A stretch of 64,000 bases of DNA from Planococcus sp. MB-3u-03 (GTDB taxonomy: Bacteria > Bacillota > Bacilli > Bacillales_A > Planococcaceae): contig NZ_CP025135.1 in NCBI RefSeq assembly GCF_002833405.1, positions 2,585,501 through 2,649,500 of the forward strand, written 5' to 3'. Shown in pieces: positions 43,887-52,304 of the stretch. The position numbers were made by a program, and so were the translations under genes. Below the pieces are notes generated by a model that ran no database searches, was not told the origin of the DNA, and saw only the letters and a program-made list of their open reading frames with translations. Position 1 is the stretch's first letter, and the number at the start of each line of letters is the position of its first letter.

Positions 43887-44561
43887 CTATTCAATCAATT
43901 CACGAAAATGTCTTCCGAACAGGCGCTTTGCTTCTTCGACTTTGCTTGTTCGGACACCGATCAACAAACAGGTTGCAGGGCCGCCCGCAGCTTCTTCAGA
44001 AATTCCTTGGGCTAGCGGCATTGTACGTCCGAACAGCTTTTTTGCTTCCTGTTCGATCCCCTGTGAGCCGATCGGCCAGACGCGCTCGATTTGATTGAGA
44101 TCGAGTGCGTTCTTTACTATTCGCAAATCGGCGATCCGGTCGGGATGATTTATGACCGCTTCCCCGACGAGCGGCTCTCCATAGATAAACCATTCAAGCT
44201 CATGCGGATCAGCGAGCATTCGAAGCTTTCGCCCGATAATGGTCACAGCAAGCGCCGATTGCAGCGTTTCCATATTGCTTTCCGTGCTTCCTGACACCGG
44301 CGGCACCGGCATGTCGAGCTCGGAAAATAATTGCGTGATGCCCGAGACATAACGCGGCCATTGCAGCTCCCCGCTGAAATTATGGAGCAGGATGGCAGTT
44401 GCTTCTCCACCAGCTGCCCATTGTTCAGCCAATGCGACACGTGCGGCGAACTTCGCGGCGACTTCATCCGGCACATGCACGATGTCCTGCGGCTTCTCCC
44501 CAATTGCCGCTGAATTATCCGTCGTGATGACCATCCCATCCACCATCAATGCGTTGCGCAT
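43887..44561 (-). CDS. cblS: Alpha-ribazole kinase CblS (AIR-synthase fold)
   Basis: CblS phosphorylates alpha-ribazole to alpha-ribazole phosphate, letting Firmicutes build the lower ligand of B12 without CobT. The 224-residue protein starts MRNALMVDGMVITTDNSAAI, the N-terminal ATP-binding signature of the PurM/ThiL/AIR-synthase superfamily. It contains VSGSTESNMETLQSALAVTI. Its start overlaps the stop of the alpha-ribazole transporter gene cblT by one base, the same pair reported in Geobacillus and Listeria. Assignment is from superfamily character and context. Confidence 0.82.
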   Translation of the reverse strand: MRNALMVDGMVITTDNSAAIGEKPQDIVHVPDEVAAKFAARVALAEQWAAGGEATAILLHNFSGELQWPRYVSGITQLFSELDMPVPPVSGSTESNMETLQSALAVTIIGRKLRMLADPHELEWFIYGEPLVGEAVINHPDRIADLRIVKNALDLNQIERVWPIGSQGIEQEAKKLFGRTMPLAQGISEEAAGGPATCLLIGVRTSKVEEAKRLFGRHFRELIE

Positions 44562-45034
44562 CAGGCAAATCTCCTCGCAGCTGCTGTAACGAATGGGGCG
44601 ACAAGTCCAGCTGCTACGGCATTAATCGATGCGGCCAGCAGCAATCCAGGGACTGAGGCATAGAAAAAGGCAGGAGATAACAGGAAATAAAACGGCACGG
44701 CCGCCAACACGCCGTTTCCGATAATGAACGCTCCCCATTTCCACCAGGTTTTGCCGTTTCTATGCAGTTTCGCGAACAGCCAGACGACCGCAAACATCTC
44801 AAGCGCGATCAATAAATGAAACGGGCCGAGCGGCATACCGCCGAATAAAGCCGATAACAGGTGGCCCGCCGCTGCGATAAAACCGGCAAGCGGTGCCGCA
44901 AGAAACAGCGCGGCAATAAGCGCCGGCATGGCATCAAGTGCAATCGACGCGATGCCGAGCGGAATTTTCACCATGCCGCCGATTGCGGACAAGCTGATAA
45001 AAATAGCGGCCAGGGCAATGTGCTGCGTCTTCAT
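44561..45034 (-). CDS. cblT: Alpha-ribazole ECF transporter S component CblT
   Basis: CblT is the substrate-binding membrane subunit of an energy-coupling-factor importer for alpha-ribazole. The 157-residue protein has five or six hydrophobic helices with glycine- and alanine-rich faces (IALAAIFISLSAIGGMVKIP, FIAAAGHLLSALFGGMPLGP), typical of S components. The start is the ATG at 45034 behind GGGAGG. The ECF T and A subunits are not here and are probably shared from elsewhere. It precedes cblS. Confidence 0.82.
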   Translation of the reverse strand: MKTQHIALAAIFISLSAIGGMVKIPLGIASIALDAMPALIAALFLAAPLAGFIAAAGHLLSALFGGMPLGPFHLLIALEMFAVVWLFAKLHRNGKTWWKWGAFIIGNGVLAAVPFYFLLSPAFFYASVPGLLLAASINAVAAGLVAPFVTAAARRFA

Positions 45035-45036
45035 TG

Positions 45037-45627
45037 TCATTCCTCCCGCTTTTTCGAGCGCCCGCCATTCTTAAAGACTTTGGCGCTGCGCACATATTCA
45101 TTGTCCGCTATGTCCATTCGCGAATTGGCAACGCGTGCCGCGGCAAAAAGATAGTCGGACAAACGATTCAAATAGCGCTGTATCACTGCAGGGAATTCTT
45201 CGCCGGCTTTCGCCAAGCTTACGGTCTGGCGCTCTGCGCGGCGTGTAATCGTGCGCGCGATATGCAAAGTCGCTGCAGCCGGCGTGCCTCCCGGAAGGAT
45301 GAAACGCTCAAGAAGCGGCGGCTCGTCCATCAATACATCAATGCGGCTTTCCAGCTGCTCGACCGATTCCTCATTTGTCTTGTATTGCGGCGTGTTGCGG
45401 ACATCCGCCAAATCGCCGCCGCAATCGAATAATTCATTTTGGATCGTCTGCAAATCTTCCAATAGATCAGCAAACACATCACGATCGAGTTCTGTCATCG
45501 CTTTTCCGATAAATGAGTTCGCCTCATCAATCGTGCCGTATGCTTCCACGCGCGGATCGTCTTTGTCCGTCCGTCCCCCGATTAATCCTGTCTGCCCTTT
45601 ATCGCCGGTTTTCGTGTAAATATTCAT
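45037..45627 (-). CDS. pduO: Cob(I)alamin adenosyltransferase, PduO type
   Basis: This enzyme attaches the adenosyl group of ATP to cob(I)alamin. The 196-residue protein starts MNIYTKTGDKGQTGLIGGRT, the ATP-binding N-terminus of PduO/MMAB enzymes. It has EAYGTIDEANSFIGKA and ITRRAERQTVSLAK with the RxxE-type motif. The frame runs on to 45753, but AAAGGAG lies 9 bases before the ATG at 45627, one base after the preceding gene's stop. It supplies coenzyme for IcmF. Confidence 0.94.
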   Translation of the reverse strand: MNIYTKTGDKGQTGLIGGRTDKDDPRVEAYGTIDEANSFIGKAMTELDRDVFADLLEDLQTIQNELFDCGGDLADVRNTPQYKTNEESVEQLESRIDVLMDEPPLLERFILPGGTPAAATLHIARTITRRAERQTVSLAKAGEEFPAVIQRYLNRLSDYLFAAARVANSRMDIADNEYVRSAKVFKNGGRSKKREE

Positions 45628-45628
45628 C

Positions 45629-46018
45629 TCAACCATCTCCTTTGATTGTTTGTGGTATGCCGTACCAAATGCGTGTGATGTGCTGCGCTTTGCCGAATAA
45701 ATACTGATAGCTTCGGCCTGTGACATCGCGCCATTCGCGCTCAAGCGGATCAATCGGCACGATGCCGCGGCTGATGTCCGTCAAAATCCAGATGCGTTCG
45801 CCTGCGCTTTCCGCAAGTTCGCGGATCGCCGCTAATATGTCCTGTTCTGAGCATTGCTGTTCCAGTTGCTTGCGGATCCATTGCTCCAATCCGGCAATTA
45901 CCGCCTGCTCACCCAGTTCTGGCAGTGCGCCTTCGAGCCAAACGCTTGAATCCAGATTCATATGCTCTTTTACATACTTGCTTTTGCCGTTAAAGGCTCC
46001 GCCGAATACGATACGCAT
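45629..46018 (-). CDS. Short CobU-like protein (cobinamide kinase fold, half-length)
   Basis: This is a 129-residue protein related to the CobU adenosylcobinamide kinase/guanylyltransferase. It has a P-loop-like GGAFNGKSKYV near the N-terminus and the CobU C-terminal signature GIVPIDPLEREWRDVTGRSY with FGKAQHITRIWYGIP. It lacks the roughly 50-residue section with the ATG...HR guanylylation motif. The full-size CobU at 47.3-47.9 kb has that motif but lacks GIVP. It starts 49 bases inside the end of cobC behind AAGGAGG. Role unknown; it may act as a kinase-only partner. Confidence 0.7.
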   Translation of the reverse strand: MRIVFGGAFNGKSKYVKEHMNLDSSVWLEGALPELGEQAVIAGLEQWIRKQLEQQCSEQDILAAIRELAESAGERIWILTDISRGIVPIDPLEREWRDVTGRSYQYLFGKAQHITRIWYGIPQTIKGDG

Positions 46019-46554
46019 GGATGGCCCTCCTTATATGCCGACTTGCTCGCCCACGTGACGGTATAGCAATGCCCGTGTGCTGCCTGCTGGGAAAAGAATT
46101 GCTGTCGATTTGCTTTGGATAGAATATAGCGGATCGGCCCGCCGTGAGTGACGACCGTATAGTCCCCTGTTTCAGAAAAAGTTTCTATTGCCCGGTCAAC
46201 CCGTTCGGCCAGTTGCTGCAAACTTTCCCCGTTCGGCGGCTGTACCATCTTGGGGTCATCAATCCAATTGCGGTACAGTTCATTGGATTGCAAATCGTCA
46301 TACGTCATATTTTCCCAATCCCCAAAATGCAGTTCCCGCAAATCGGCATTTGCTTCATAATGGGCATCCGGAAACAGAATATGCGCCGTTTGACGGCAAC
46401 GCAGCAAATCGCTGCCCCAGACGAGCCGGGTGCCATGATCCGGTTTTGATTCGAACGGCAAAATCGGTTCATCGGTCCAGCCAATATACGCTCTCCGCAC
46501 ATTCCCGGCGGTCGGCGCATGGCGAATCAGACGAAGAACAAAAGCATTCCCCAT
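45970..46554 (-). CDS. cobC: Alpha-ribazole-5'-phosphate phosphatase CobC
   Basis: This is a 194-residue histidine phosphatase with the catalytic LIRHAPTAGN (phosphohistidine), ELHFGDWENMTYDDL and the second histidine in VVTHGGPIRYIL. In B12 assembly CobC removes the phosphate from adenosylcobalamin phosphate or alpha-ribazole phosphate. It overlaps the start of the short CobU-like gene by 49 bases and the end of cobS by 28 bases. Other histidine phosphatases look similar, so context supports the specific call. Confidence 0.85.
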   Translation of the reverse strand: MGNAFVLRLIRHAPTAGNVRRAYIGWTDEPILPFESKPDHGTRLVWGSDLLRCRQTAHILFPDAHYEANADLRELHFGDWENMTYDDLQSNELYRNWIDDPKMVQPPNGESLQQLAERVDRAIETFSETGDYTVVTHGGPIRYILSKANRQQFFSQQAAHGHCYTVTWASKSAYKEGHPCVSYSAEPLTAKASM

Positions 46555-47312
46555 AACAACAGCTCCATTCCTTCTGCGTATGCCCCGAGCAAATCACCCG
46601 TTACACCGCCGAAATTTTTGTCGCACCATTTTTTATAGCCAATTGTTGCAATGCTCGCAGCAACTAAAAAGGCCAGTGCCACTGTCCATCCACAGAACAG
46701 GAATAAGATGGCGAGCACAATCAGCGACCAGGCGAACATTGCGGTCATTAGTGTTCTACGGTCAATCAGGCGCTGGAAATAAGCCGCGAGCCCTTCTGTT
46801 TTTGCTGGCTTTGCAGTAGCTGATAAAACAGAGAGCCCGATGCGGCTGACGACCGGTACAGCGGCAAGCGCGATCAGCGAAACAGACGGGATCAGTTCCG
46901 CAAGCACGATAATCTTTCCTACAATCGCAAAAATCAGCACCATCGCCCCGAATGCGCCAATCCGAGGGTCTCCCATGATCTCCAGGCGCTTGTTCTTGTT
47001 CTGGTATGAAAAATAAGCGTCGCCGGTGTCCGCCAGCCCGTCCAGGTGCAAGCCCCCGGTGATCGCCCATAATAATGAAGCCAGCAAAAACGCAATCATT
47101 AATGGGCCGATATCGGTGGTGTCCTGCATTAGCCAGATGACGGCTGAAGCCATTGCCCCCATCAATAATCCGACCACAGGCAACAAGCAGTACATTGCCG
47201 TCACTTGCGGCTTTTTCATCGGGATTTCTTTATGTACCGGAATCGATGAAAAAAATTGGAATGCGAGCAACAAGCCCCCAAACGTCCGATTCGCCATCCG
47301 CATCACCTTCAC
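46527..47312 (-). CDS. cobS: Cobalamin synthase CobS
   Basis: CobS joins adenosylcobinamide-GDP to alpha-ribazole phosphate in the membrane. The 261-residue protein is strongly hydrophobic with about seven helices and has the metal-binding GGLHLDGLADTGDAYFS segment and GDPRIGAFGAM, both family signatures. A GTG at 47312 overlaps the cobU stop; the ATG at 47297 (MANRTFGG), preceded by GAAGGTG, is an equally good or better start. It lies between cobU and cobC. Confidence 0.93.
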   Translation of the reverse strand: MKVMRMANRTFGGLLLAFQFFSSIPVHKEIPMKKPQVTAMYCLLPVVGLLMGAMASAVIWLMQDTTDIGPLMIAFLLASLLWAITGGLHLDGLADTGDAYFSYQNKNKRLEIMGDPRIGAFGAMVLIFAIVGKIIVLAELIPSVSLIALAAVPVVSRIGLSVLSATAKPAKTEGLAAYFQRLIDRRTLMTAMFAWSLIVLAILFLFCGWTVALAFLVAASIATIGYKKWCDKNFGGVTGDLLGAYAEGMELLLWGMLLFFV

Positions 47313-47857
47313 TTTCTTCGAATCGCAAGGTCGTTCTCCATTTCAATCGCATGATCTGCGCGGCTTGCGAGCCATTGGTGAATCTTTCCGAGCCACTCCT
47401 GATACGTATAGTCGACGAGCGGTTCGTCTAACAATTCGTTGGAAACGACGGCAAAATAAACAGCTTTCGTGCGGATCGAATCGATGGTGTCTTTTAGCTC
47501 CTGCCATTTCTGCTCCATGCAGCCAGGCGTGTCTGCGCATAAACTGCCTTGCTCAAAACCTTCATATAGTTCATTTGCGAGCCAAGTCGTGACGCAATCC
47601 CATAATACCGCGTCATTTTGCCGGATGAGCGGCAATGCTTCGGATAATTGCTGAGGTTGTTCAATTGTCCACCAGCCGTCTTGTGCGCGGTCTTTTCGGT
47701 GGCGCGCGATGCGTTCTGCCATTTCCGGGTCACGCGCGATGCCGCTGGCAATATATATATTGCGTTCACCTTTCGCCTCCAGGACGAGCGTTTCAGCATA
47801 AGCGCTTTTGCCGCTGCGTACACCTCCAGATATGAACATTAATTGTCCTGAAACCAT
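47309..47857 (-). CDS. cobU: Adenosylcobinamide kinase / guanylyltransferase CobU
   Basis: CobU phosphorylates adenosylcobinamide and transfers GMP to it. The 182-residue protein has the P-loop ISGGVRSGKSAYAE, and IASGIARDPEMAERIARHRK, where the His is the guanylylated residue. The WWTIEQPQQL segment and VLWDCVTTWLANELY follow. The usual GIVP motif near the C-terminus is missing: it reads VSNELLDEPLVDYTYQEWLG. The ATG at 47857 behind AAAGGAG is preferred over an upstream start at 47920. It overlaps the cobD end by 19 bases. Confidence 0.9.
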   Translation of the reverse strand: MVSGQLMFISGGVRSGKSAYAETLVLEAKGERNIYIASGIARDPEMAERIARHRKDRAQDGWWTIEQPQQLSEALPLIRQNDAVLWDCVTTWLANELYEGFEQGSLCADTPGCMEQKWQELKDTIDSIRTKAVYFAVVSNELLDEPLVDYTYQEWLGKIHQWLASRADHAIEMENDLAIRRK

Positions 47858-48915
47858 TGATGCATCTCCTTTCTCAGCCGTTCCATGGCTGAGCCGCTTT
47901 TCATGCCGATGCGAAACCATGCGCCGTCCATTCCTTTAAATGAATAAGTATGGCGTAAGACGATTCCTGCTTCTAGCATCGCATGGAAAAACTGCTCCGA
48001 ACGCTCAGGGTCCGGCAGTTGAAAACATAGGAAGTTTGCGGCTGAAGGCACGAACGAGCAGCCCATCGCCTCCAGATAAGCTTCCATTTTCGCGCGTTCA
48101 CTGGCGGCCGCAGCAATTACCTGCTCCCGGTACGGTTCTTCCGAAAAACAGCGTGCACCGGCCGAGGCCGCTAAACCGTTGACATTCCAATGAGCCGCGG
48201 CGCCTGTCAATTCCCGGATGACACTGGACTCGGCAATGACGTATCCGAGCCGAAGACCCGCAAGCGCATACATTTTGGTCATCGAACGGACGATGATGAC
48301 ATGCGGATACCGTTTCAGCAGCGGAATGAACGAAGCGTTTTCTCCGATAAAATCAATAAACGCTTCATCGATGACCAGCTCACACTTTCCTTTACACAAC
48401 GCCGCGATTTCTTCGAGTTCCGCCAAGTCCAGCAAGCGCCCGGTAGGATTATGCGGGTTGCACACATAAAATGCATCGCAATTTGCCACCTGTTCTTTTA
48501 CGTCTTCCAGTTGCAATTGCCAAGCCTGATCCGGCTTTAAATCTATTTCCAATATATGGACTACCTCTGCTTCCAAAGTGCTCCGGTATTCAGAAAACGC
48601 CGGCTCCACCAGCATCACCCGTTTGCCTCGGTAACGCTTTGCGAGCCAGGTAAAGATTTCTGCAGCACCATTTCCGGCAGCGAGCTGCTCTTTTTCGACG
48701 CCGTGGTATTCGGCCGCCGCTGAACGGAACGGTTCCGCTTGCGGGTCTGGGTACGAAGACAGCAAATCGTAAAAATCTGCCCATTGCTCTTTTAAGAAAA
48801 CGGGCGGCCCGAATGGATGGACGTTTTCACTGAAATCGAACACTTCCGAAGCTTGCTTGTGTCCCGCTTGTTCATAGAGGCGATGCGGATTGGCTCCGTG
48901 TTCAGGCAATTTCAA
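47839..48915 (-). CDS. cobD: Threonine-phosphate decarboxylase CobD (PLP aminotransferase fold)
   Basis: CobD decarboxylates threonine O-3-phosphate to aminopropanol phosphate, the linker of the nucleotide loop. The 358-residue protein is a fold-type I PLP enzyme related to histidinol-phosphate aminotransferase. It has NPHNPTGRLL and the PLP lysine in SMTKMYALAGLRLGY, and starts MKLPEHGANPHRLYEQAGHK. It overlaps cbiB by 14 bases and cobU by 19. Context inside the cob operon separates it from HisC. Confidence 0.9.
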   Translation of the reverse strand: MKLPEHGANPHRLYEQAGHKQASEVFDFSENVHPFGPPVFLKEQWADFYDLLSSYPDPQAEPFRSAAAEYHGVEKEQLAAGNGAAEIFTWLAKRYRGKRVMLVEPAFSEYRSTLEAEVVHILEIDLKPDQAWQLQLEDVKEQVANCDAFYVCNPHNPTGRLLDLAELEEIAALCKGKCELVIDEAFIDFIGENASFIPLLKRYPHVIIVRSMTKMYALAGLRLGYVIAESSVIRELTGAAAHWNVNGLAASAGARCFSEEPYREQVIAAAASERAKMEAYLEAMGCSFVPSAANFLCFQLPDPERSEQFFHAMLEAGIVLRHTYSFKGMDGAWFRIGMKSGSAMERLRKEMHQWFQDN

Positions 48916-49855
48916 GCAGGATTCCCCCTATAGCAATCAGTGCGAAAAAACTGATTGCGGCAATATTCATTTGGTTCACTGCACTTCTAATATGTGTTGC
49001 TTCGAGTTTGAACAATGGTTCGCCCATTTTAGCGCGGATCGACCGGACGCCGCCATAGGAGTTCACGCCCCCAAGTTCGATGCCAAGCTGCACAGCTGTT
49101 GCCGCTTCCAGCCAGCCGCTGTTCGGGCTCGGATGTTTCCTCGCATCACGCAGCCATATGGAAAGGCGTTTTTTCAACGGCATGCCGCTTTCATTTCGGG
49201 TGAATAGCACAATCAATGCGCCGGTCACGCGGCTCGGCACGTAATTCAACACATCATCGAATTTTGCGGAAGCAAAACCGAAGGCATGAAATTCTTTATT
49301 CTTATAGCCGACCATCGAATCGCATGTATTGACCGCTTTGTAAATCCATAACCCAGGCGCGCCGAACAATAGCGCCCAAAACATCGGAGCGGTAATGCCA
49401 TCGCTTGTATTTTCGGAAACCGTTTCGACGACGCCGCGGGTAATCTCGCTTTCTCCCAAAGTTTCCGTATCGCGCCCGACAATCCATGACAGCTTTTTGC
49501 GGGCAAGCGCAAAGTCACCTTGGACGAGCGGCGTGTAAACATCTTCCGCTGCCTGTTTCAAGCTTTTTTGCGACAAGCCGGAAGCGATCAACAGCGCTTC
49601 TACTAAAACTCCGATTGCTGGATGGAGCGAATAGGCAATAGTAACGATCGCGACCGTTACTGTTGCGACAATCGCCAATACAATCGAAAGCATGGCAAAG
49701 CCGTTGCGAAACGCATGCTTTGGAACATTCAGGCGGCTCTTCAACCTATTGATCAATGAACCGATCCAGCGAACAGGATGCGGCCATGCCGGCGGATCCC
49801 CAATTAGGCGGTCGAGCAATAGGCCAATGCCGATGGCCAACACATGGTGGATCAT
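48902..49855 (-). CDS. cbiB: Adenosylcobinamide-phosphate synthase CbiB
   Basis: CbiB attaches aminopropanol phosphate to adenosylcobyric acid in the membrane. The 317-residue protein has hydrophobic helices at both ends, DRLIGDPPAWPHPVRWIGSL at the start, and the conserved VSENTSDGITAPMFWALLFG and KFDDVLNYVPSRVTGALI segments. Its ATG overlaps the end of the btuD-cbiZ gene in an ATGA. It sits between the transporter genes and cobD. Confidence 0.93.
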   Translation of the reverse strand: MIHHVLAIGIGLLLDRLIGDPPAWPHPVRWIGSLINRLKSRLNVPKHAFRNGFAMLSIVLAIVATVTVAIVTIAYSLHPAIGVLVEALLIASGLSQKSLKQAAEDVYTPLVQGDFALARKKLSWIVGRDTETLGESEITRGVVETVSENTSDGITAPMFWALLFGAPGLWIYKAVNTCDSMVGYKNKEFHAFGFASAKFDDVLNYVPSRVTGALIVLFTRNESGMPLKKRLSIWLRDARKHPSPNSGWLEAATAVQLGIELGGVNSYGGVRSIRAKMGEPLFKLEATHIRSAVNQMNIAAISFFALIAIGGILLEIA

Positions 49856-51311
49856 GCTTTTTTCGCCTCGCGGTAAAGGTGGATCGCTTCAACTGTACAT
49901 TCGAAGACACCCGTGCCGATTAGCTTCCCGACTTCGGTAATCGGCCCTGCATACTGCAGCGCTTCTCCTTGCTGCGTAGCGGCGACCAGGCAGCTATCGG
50001 TTGAGGTGCCCGTCGCAATTGTTCCGGTTAGCGGATCGATGACTTCTTCATGCTGCAAGGCTTTCGTCTTGGCTTCAGTCGCCGTGATCATCGCTTGAAT
50101 AAACGCTTCATCCGACAGAATGCCGTTGACCATGATCCAGGTGTTGATGGTGCCGACGCGCTGTTCACGCGCCACTGCTTGCGATACATCGACGCCGTTG
50201 CCGACACCTGCTGTCACCGCCACGACGATGCTGCCGAAATCCCCGCGTATTCACGGACAATGGCATGCTCTGTGCGGACAGCGGTCATCATCGCTACGGT
50301 ATCCGTCGCCTTCAACCCGCTGTCTTCGATATAATCGACCAATTCCTCAAAACTATTGTCGATATTATAGCTGGCATCGACGCGTCGATTGAGGAAATTG
50401 CGGAACCAGCCAGAACCCGCGTTGACGACGGCAGATGAAACGGTTTTCAGCGGAAGCTGGCTTTGGTAAGCGACAAATTCCGGGGTCACGAGAAAATCTT
50501 CAGCTCTCACTTGCTGCCCTGCCGGCTTTCTGCGCACGCCAGGCAATAATGTAATTTGCGGCTTCGGCAGCTCCGGATGGGGGTGATTGCTGACACGCGT
50601 CTGATAGACAAACTCGACATCATGCGTCCTGACAACTTCGTGAGGCTCCCCTTTTCGGACAATGCTTCCTTCGTCCATCAGTAGAAGTTCATCGCAATAC
50701 ATGGATGCCAGATTGATGTCATGGAAGATGGAGATGATCGTCAATTCTTTTTCGATCGCCTGTTTTTTAATGGTATCCAGCAATTCTTTCTGGTGGTTGA
50801 TATCGAGATGGTTGGTCGGCTCGTCAAGAAGCAGGACCGCCGCATTTTGCGCCAAGGCTTGCGCTACGAAGACGCGCTGTTGTTCGCCTCCGGACATCTC
50901 TTCAAGTAATGTCGATTCGTAGTGGCTGATGTCCATGAGCTTCATCGCTTCCTGGACTGCCGCTTCATCTTCTTCGGACCAAGACGAAAACCAACCGCTT
51001 TGGTGCGGGTACCTGCCGAGAGAAACCGTTTCACGGACAGTGTGTGAAAAAGCATGCGCGTGCAGCTGCGGCAAGACCGCCATCTTGCGGGCCAATTCCT
51101 TAGCTGGGAAATCGCCAACCGGCTTGCCGTCGATCCGGACAACGCCGGCTGTCGGCTCCAAGACGCCGCTGATTAATTTCATCAAGGTGGATTTGCCGCT
51201 GCCATTCGGTCCCAGTATGCCGAGCATGCGGCCTTTTTCAACACCGAATGAAATGCGATCGACAATTTTCTTGTCGCCATAGCCGCCTGACAACTTTTCA
51301 ATTTGCAACAT
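49852..51311 (-). CDS. btuD: Cobalamin ABC transporter ATPase fused to adenosylcobinamide amidohydrolase CbiZ (one apparent 1-base deletion)
   Basis: The N-terminal part (about residues 1-255) is an importer ATPase with Walker A GPNGSGKST, signature EEMSGGEQQR and Walker B LLLDEPTNHLD. The C-terminal part is CbiZ-like (SSAVVNAGSGWFRNFLNRRV, then TAGVGNGVDVSQA and CLVAATQQGEALQYAG). CbiZ opens the amide bond of cobinamides so that salvaged corrinoids can be remade with the cell's own lower ligand. Near 50234 one C is missing from a CCC run on the plus strand and splits the frame. Adding it back joins REYAGISGSIVVAVTAGVGN and gives about 486 residues. Fusion of these two parts couples uptake to remodelling. 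Confidence 0.87.
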
Positions 51312-52304
51312 TTAAAGCCCTCCTCTGCGCTGTCGGAAAAAGATGAATGCAAAGACCGGCGCCCCGATAAACGCAGTGATCACGCCAATCGGCAATTCGG
51401 TCGGTGAAATGATTGTCCGCGCCACCAGGTCGCAAACGATCAAAAGTGCGGCCCCGTTGATGAACGATAACGGCAGGACATGGCGGTGGTCAGAGCCCCA
51501 TATGAGGCGCGTGATATGCGGAACGACCAGGCCGACAAAGCCGATTGTCCCGGAAACGGCAACTGCAGATCCGGTCAGGACCGAGCCGCCGATCAAAATC
51601 GCCATCTTGCTCCTCTTGACGTCCACGCCAAGATGCTGTGCACGTTCTTCCCCGAACAGCATCGCGTTTAATTCCCGGCGGTAAAGCCATAAGACGAATG
51701 AACCAACCAGTACAAACGGCAGCGCCATCTGGACATAGGGCCAGCCGCGCATCGATACGCTGCCAAGCAGCCAGCCGATGATCTGCCGCAATTCTTCACC
51801 GGTCAACGCGATCATCAAAGACATGATCGACCCCAGGAATGAACTGAAGATGATGCCAGTCAAAATAACTGTTTCCATCTTCATCGAACGATCGACAAGC
51901 CGCGCAAAGCCCATGACGGCGAGCATCGTGATCAATGCGCCGATCATGCTGATGACCGGCAAGGTGAACAGGCCAAGAAATGGAATGGAGATGCCGAAAA
52001 AAAGCGTCATCACGGCACCGACAGCGGCACCGGACGACACTCCCAAAGTATATGGATCAGCGAGCGGGTTTTTCAGCAAGCCTTGAAAAGCTGCGCCCGC
52101 AATCGCAAGTGCCGCACCGACTAGTCCCGCAAGCACCACACGCGGCATGCGGATATTCCATAAGATGTTCGCCGCGGCTTCGTCCGATGAAGGATTCCAG
52201 ATAACCGCCGGTGAAATCGGTACCGTCCCGACCGTCACGCCGAGCACTACTGCCCCGCCCAATAAAATTAGGGAGACTACATAGGCGAGTGCAGATTTAC
52301 TCAC
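51312..52304 (-). CDS. btuC: Cobalamin ABC transporter permease BtuC
   Basis: BtuC is the membrane subunit of the vitamin B12 importer. The 330-residue protein has about nine or ten membrane helices of the FecCD family, with RMPRVVLAGLVGAALAIAGA, NPLADPYTLGVSSGAAVGA, GTIGFVGLVVPHITRLIWG and a C-terminal GAPVFAFIFFRQR. It overlaps the end of btuF by 8 bases and is followed directly by the ATPase gene. Siderophore permeases look alike, but the riboswitch and neighbours fix the substrate as a corrinoid. Confidence 0.93.
   Translation of the reverse strand: MSKSALAYVVSLILLGGAVVLGVTVGTVPISPAVIWNPSSDEAAANILWNIRMPRVVLAGLVGAALAIAGAAFQGLLKNPLADPYTLGVSSGAAVGAVMTLFFGISIPFLGLFTLPVISMIGALITMLAVMGFARLVDRSMKMETVILTGIIFSSFLGSIMSLMIALTGEELRQIIGWLLGSVSMRGWPYVQMALPFVLVGSFVLWLYRRELNAMLFGEERAQHLGVDVKRSKMAILIGGSVLTGSAVAVSGTIGFVGLVVPHITRLIWGSDHRHVLPLSFINGAALLIVCDLVARTIISPTELPIGVITAFIGAPVFAFIFFRQRRGGL

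Noticed and set aside
49852..50223. A separate 123-residue CbiZ-like gene
   Set aside because: It begins within the CbiZ domain without a ribosome site and joins perfectly to the upstream frame after adding one base.
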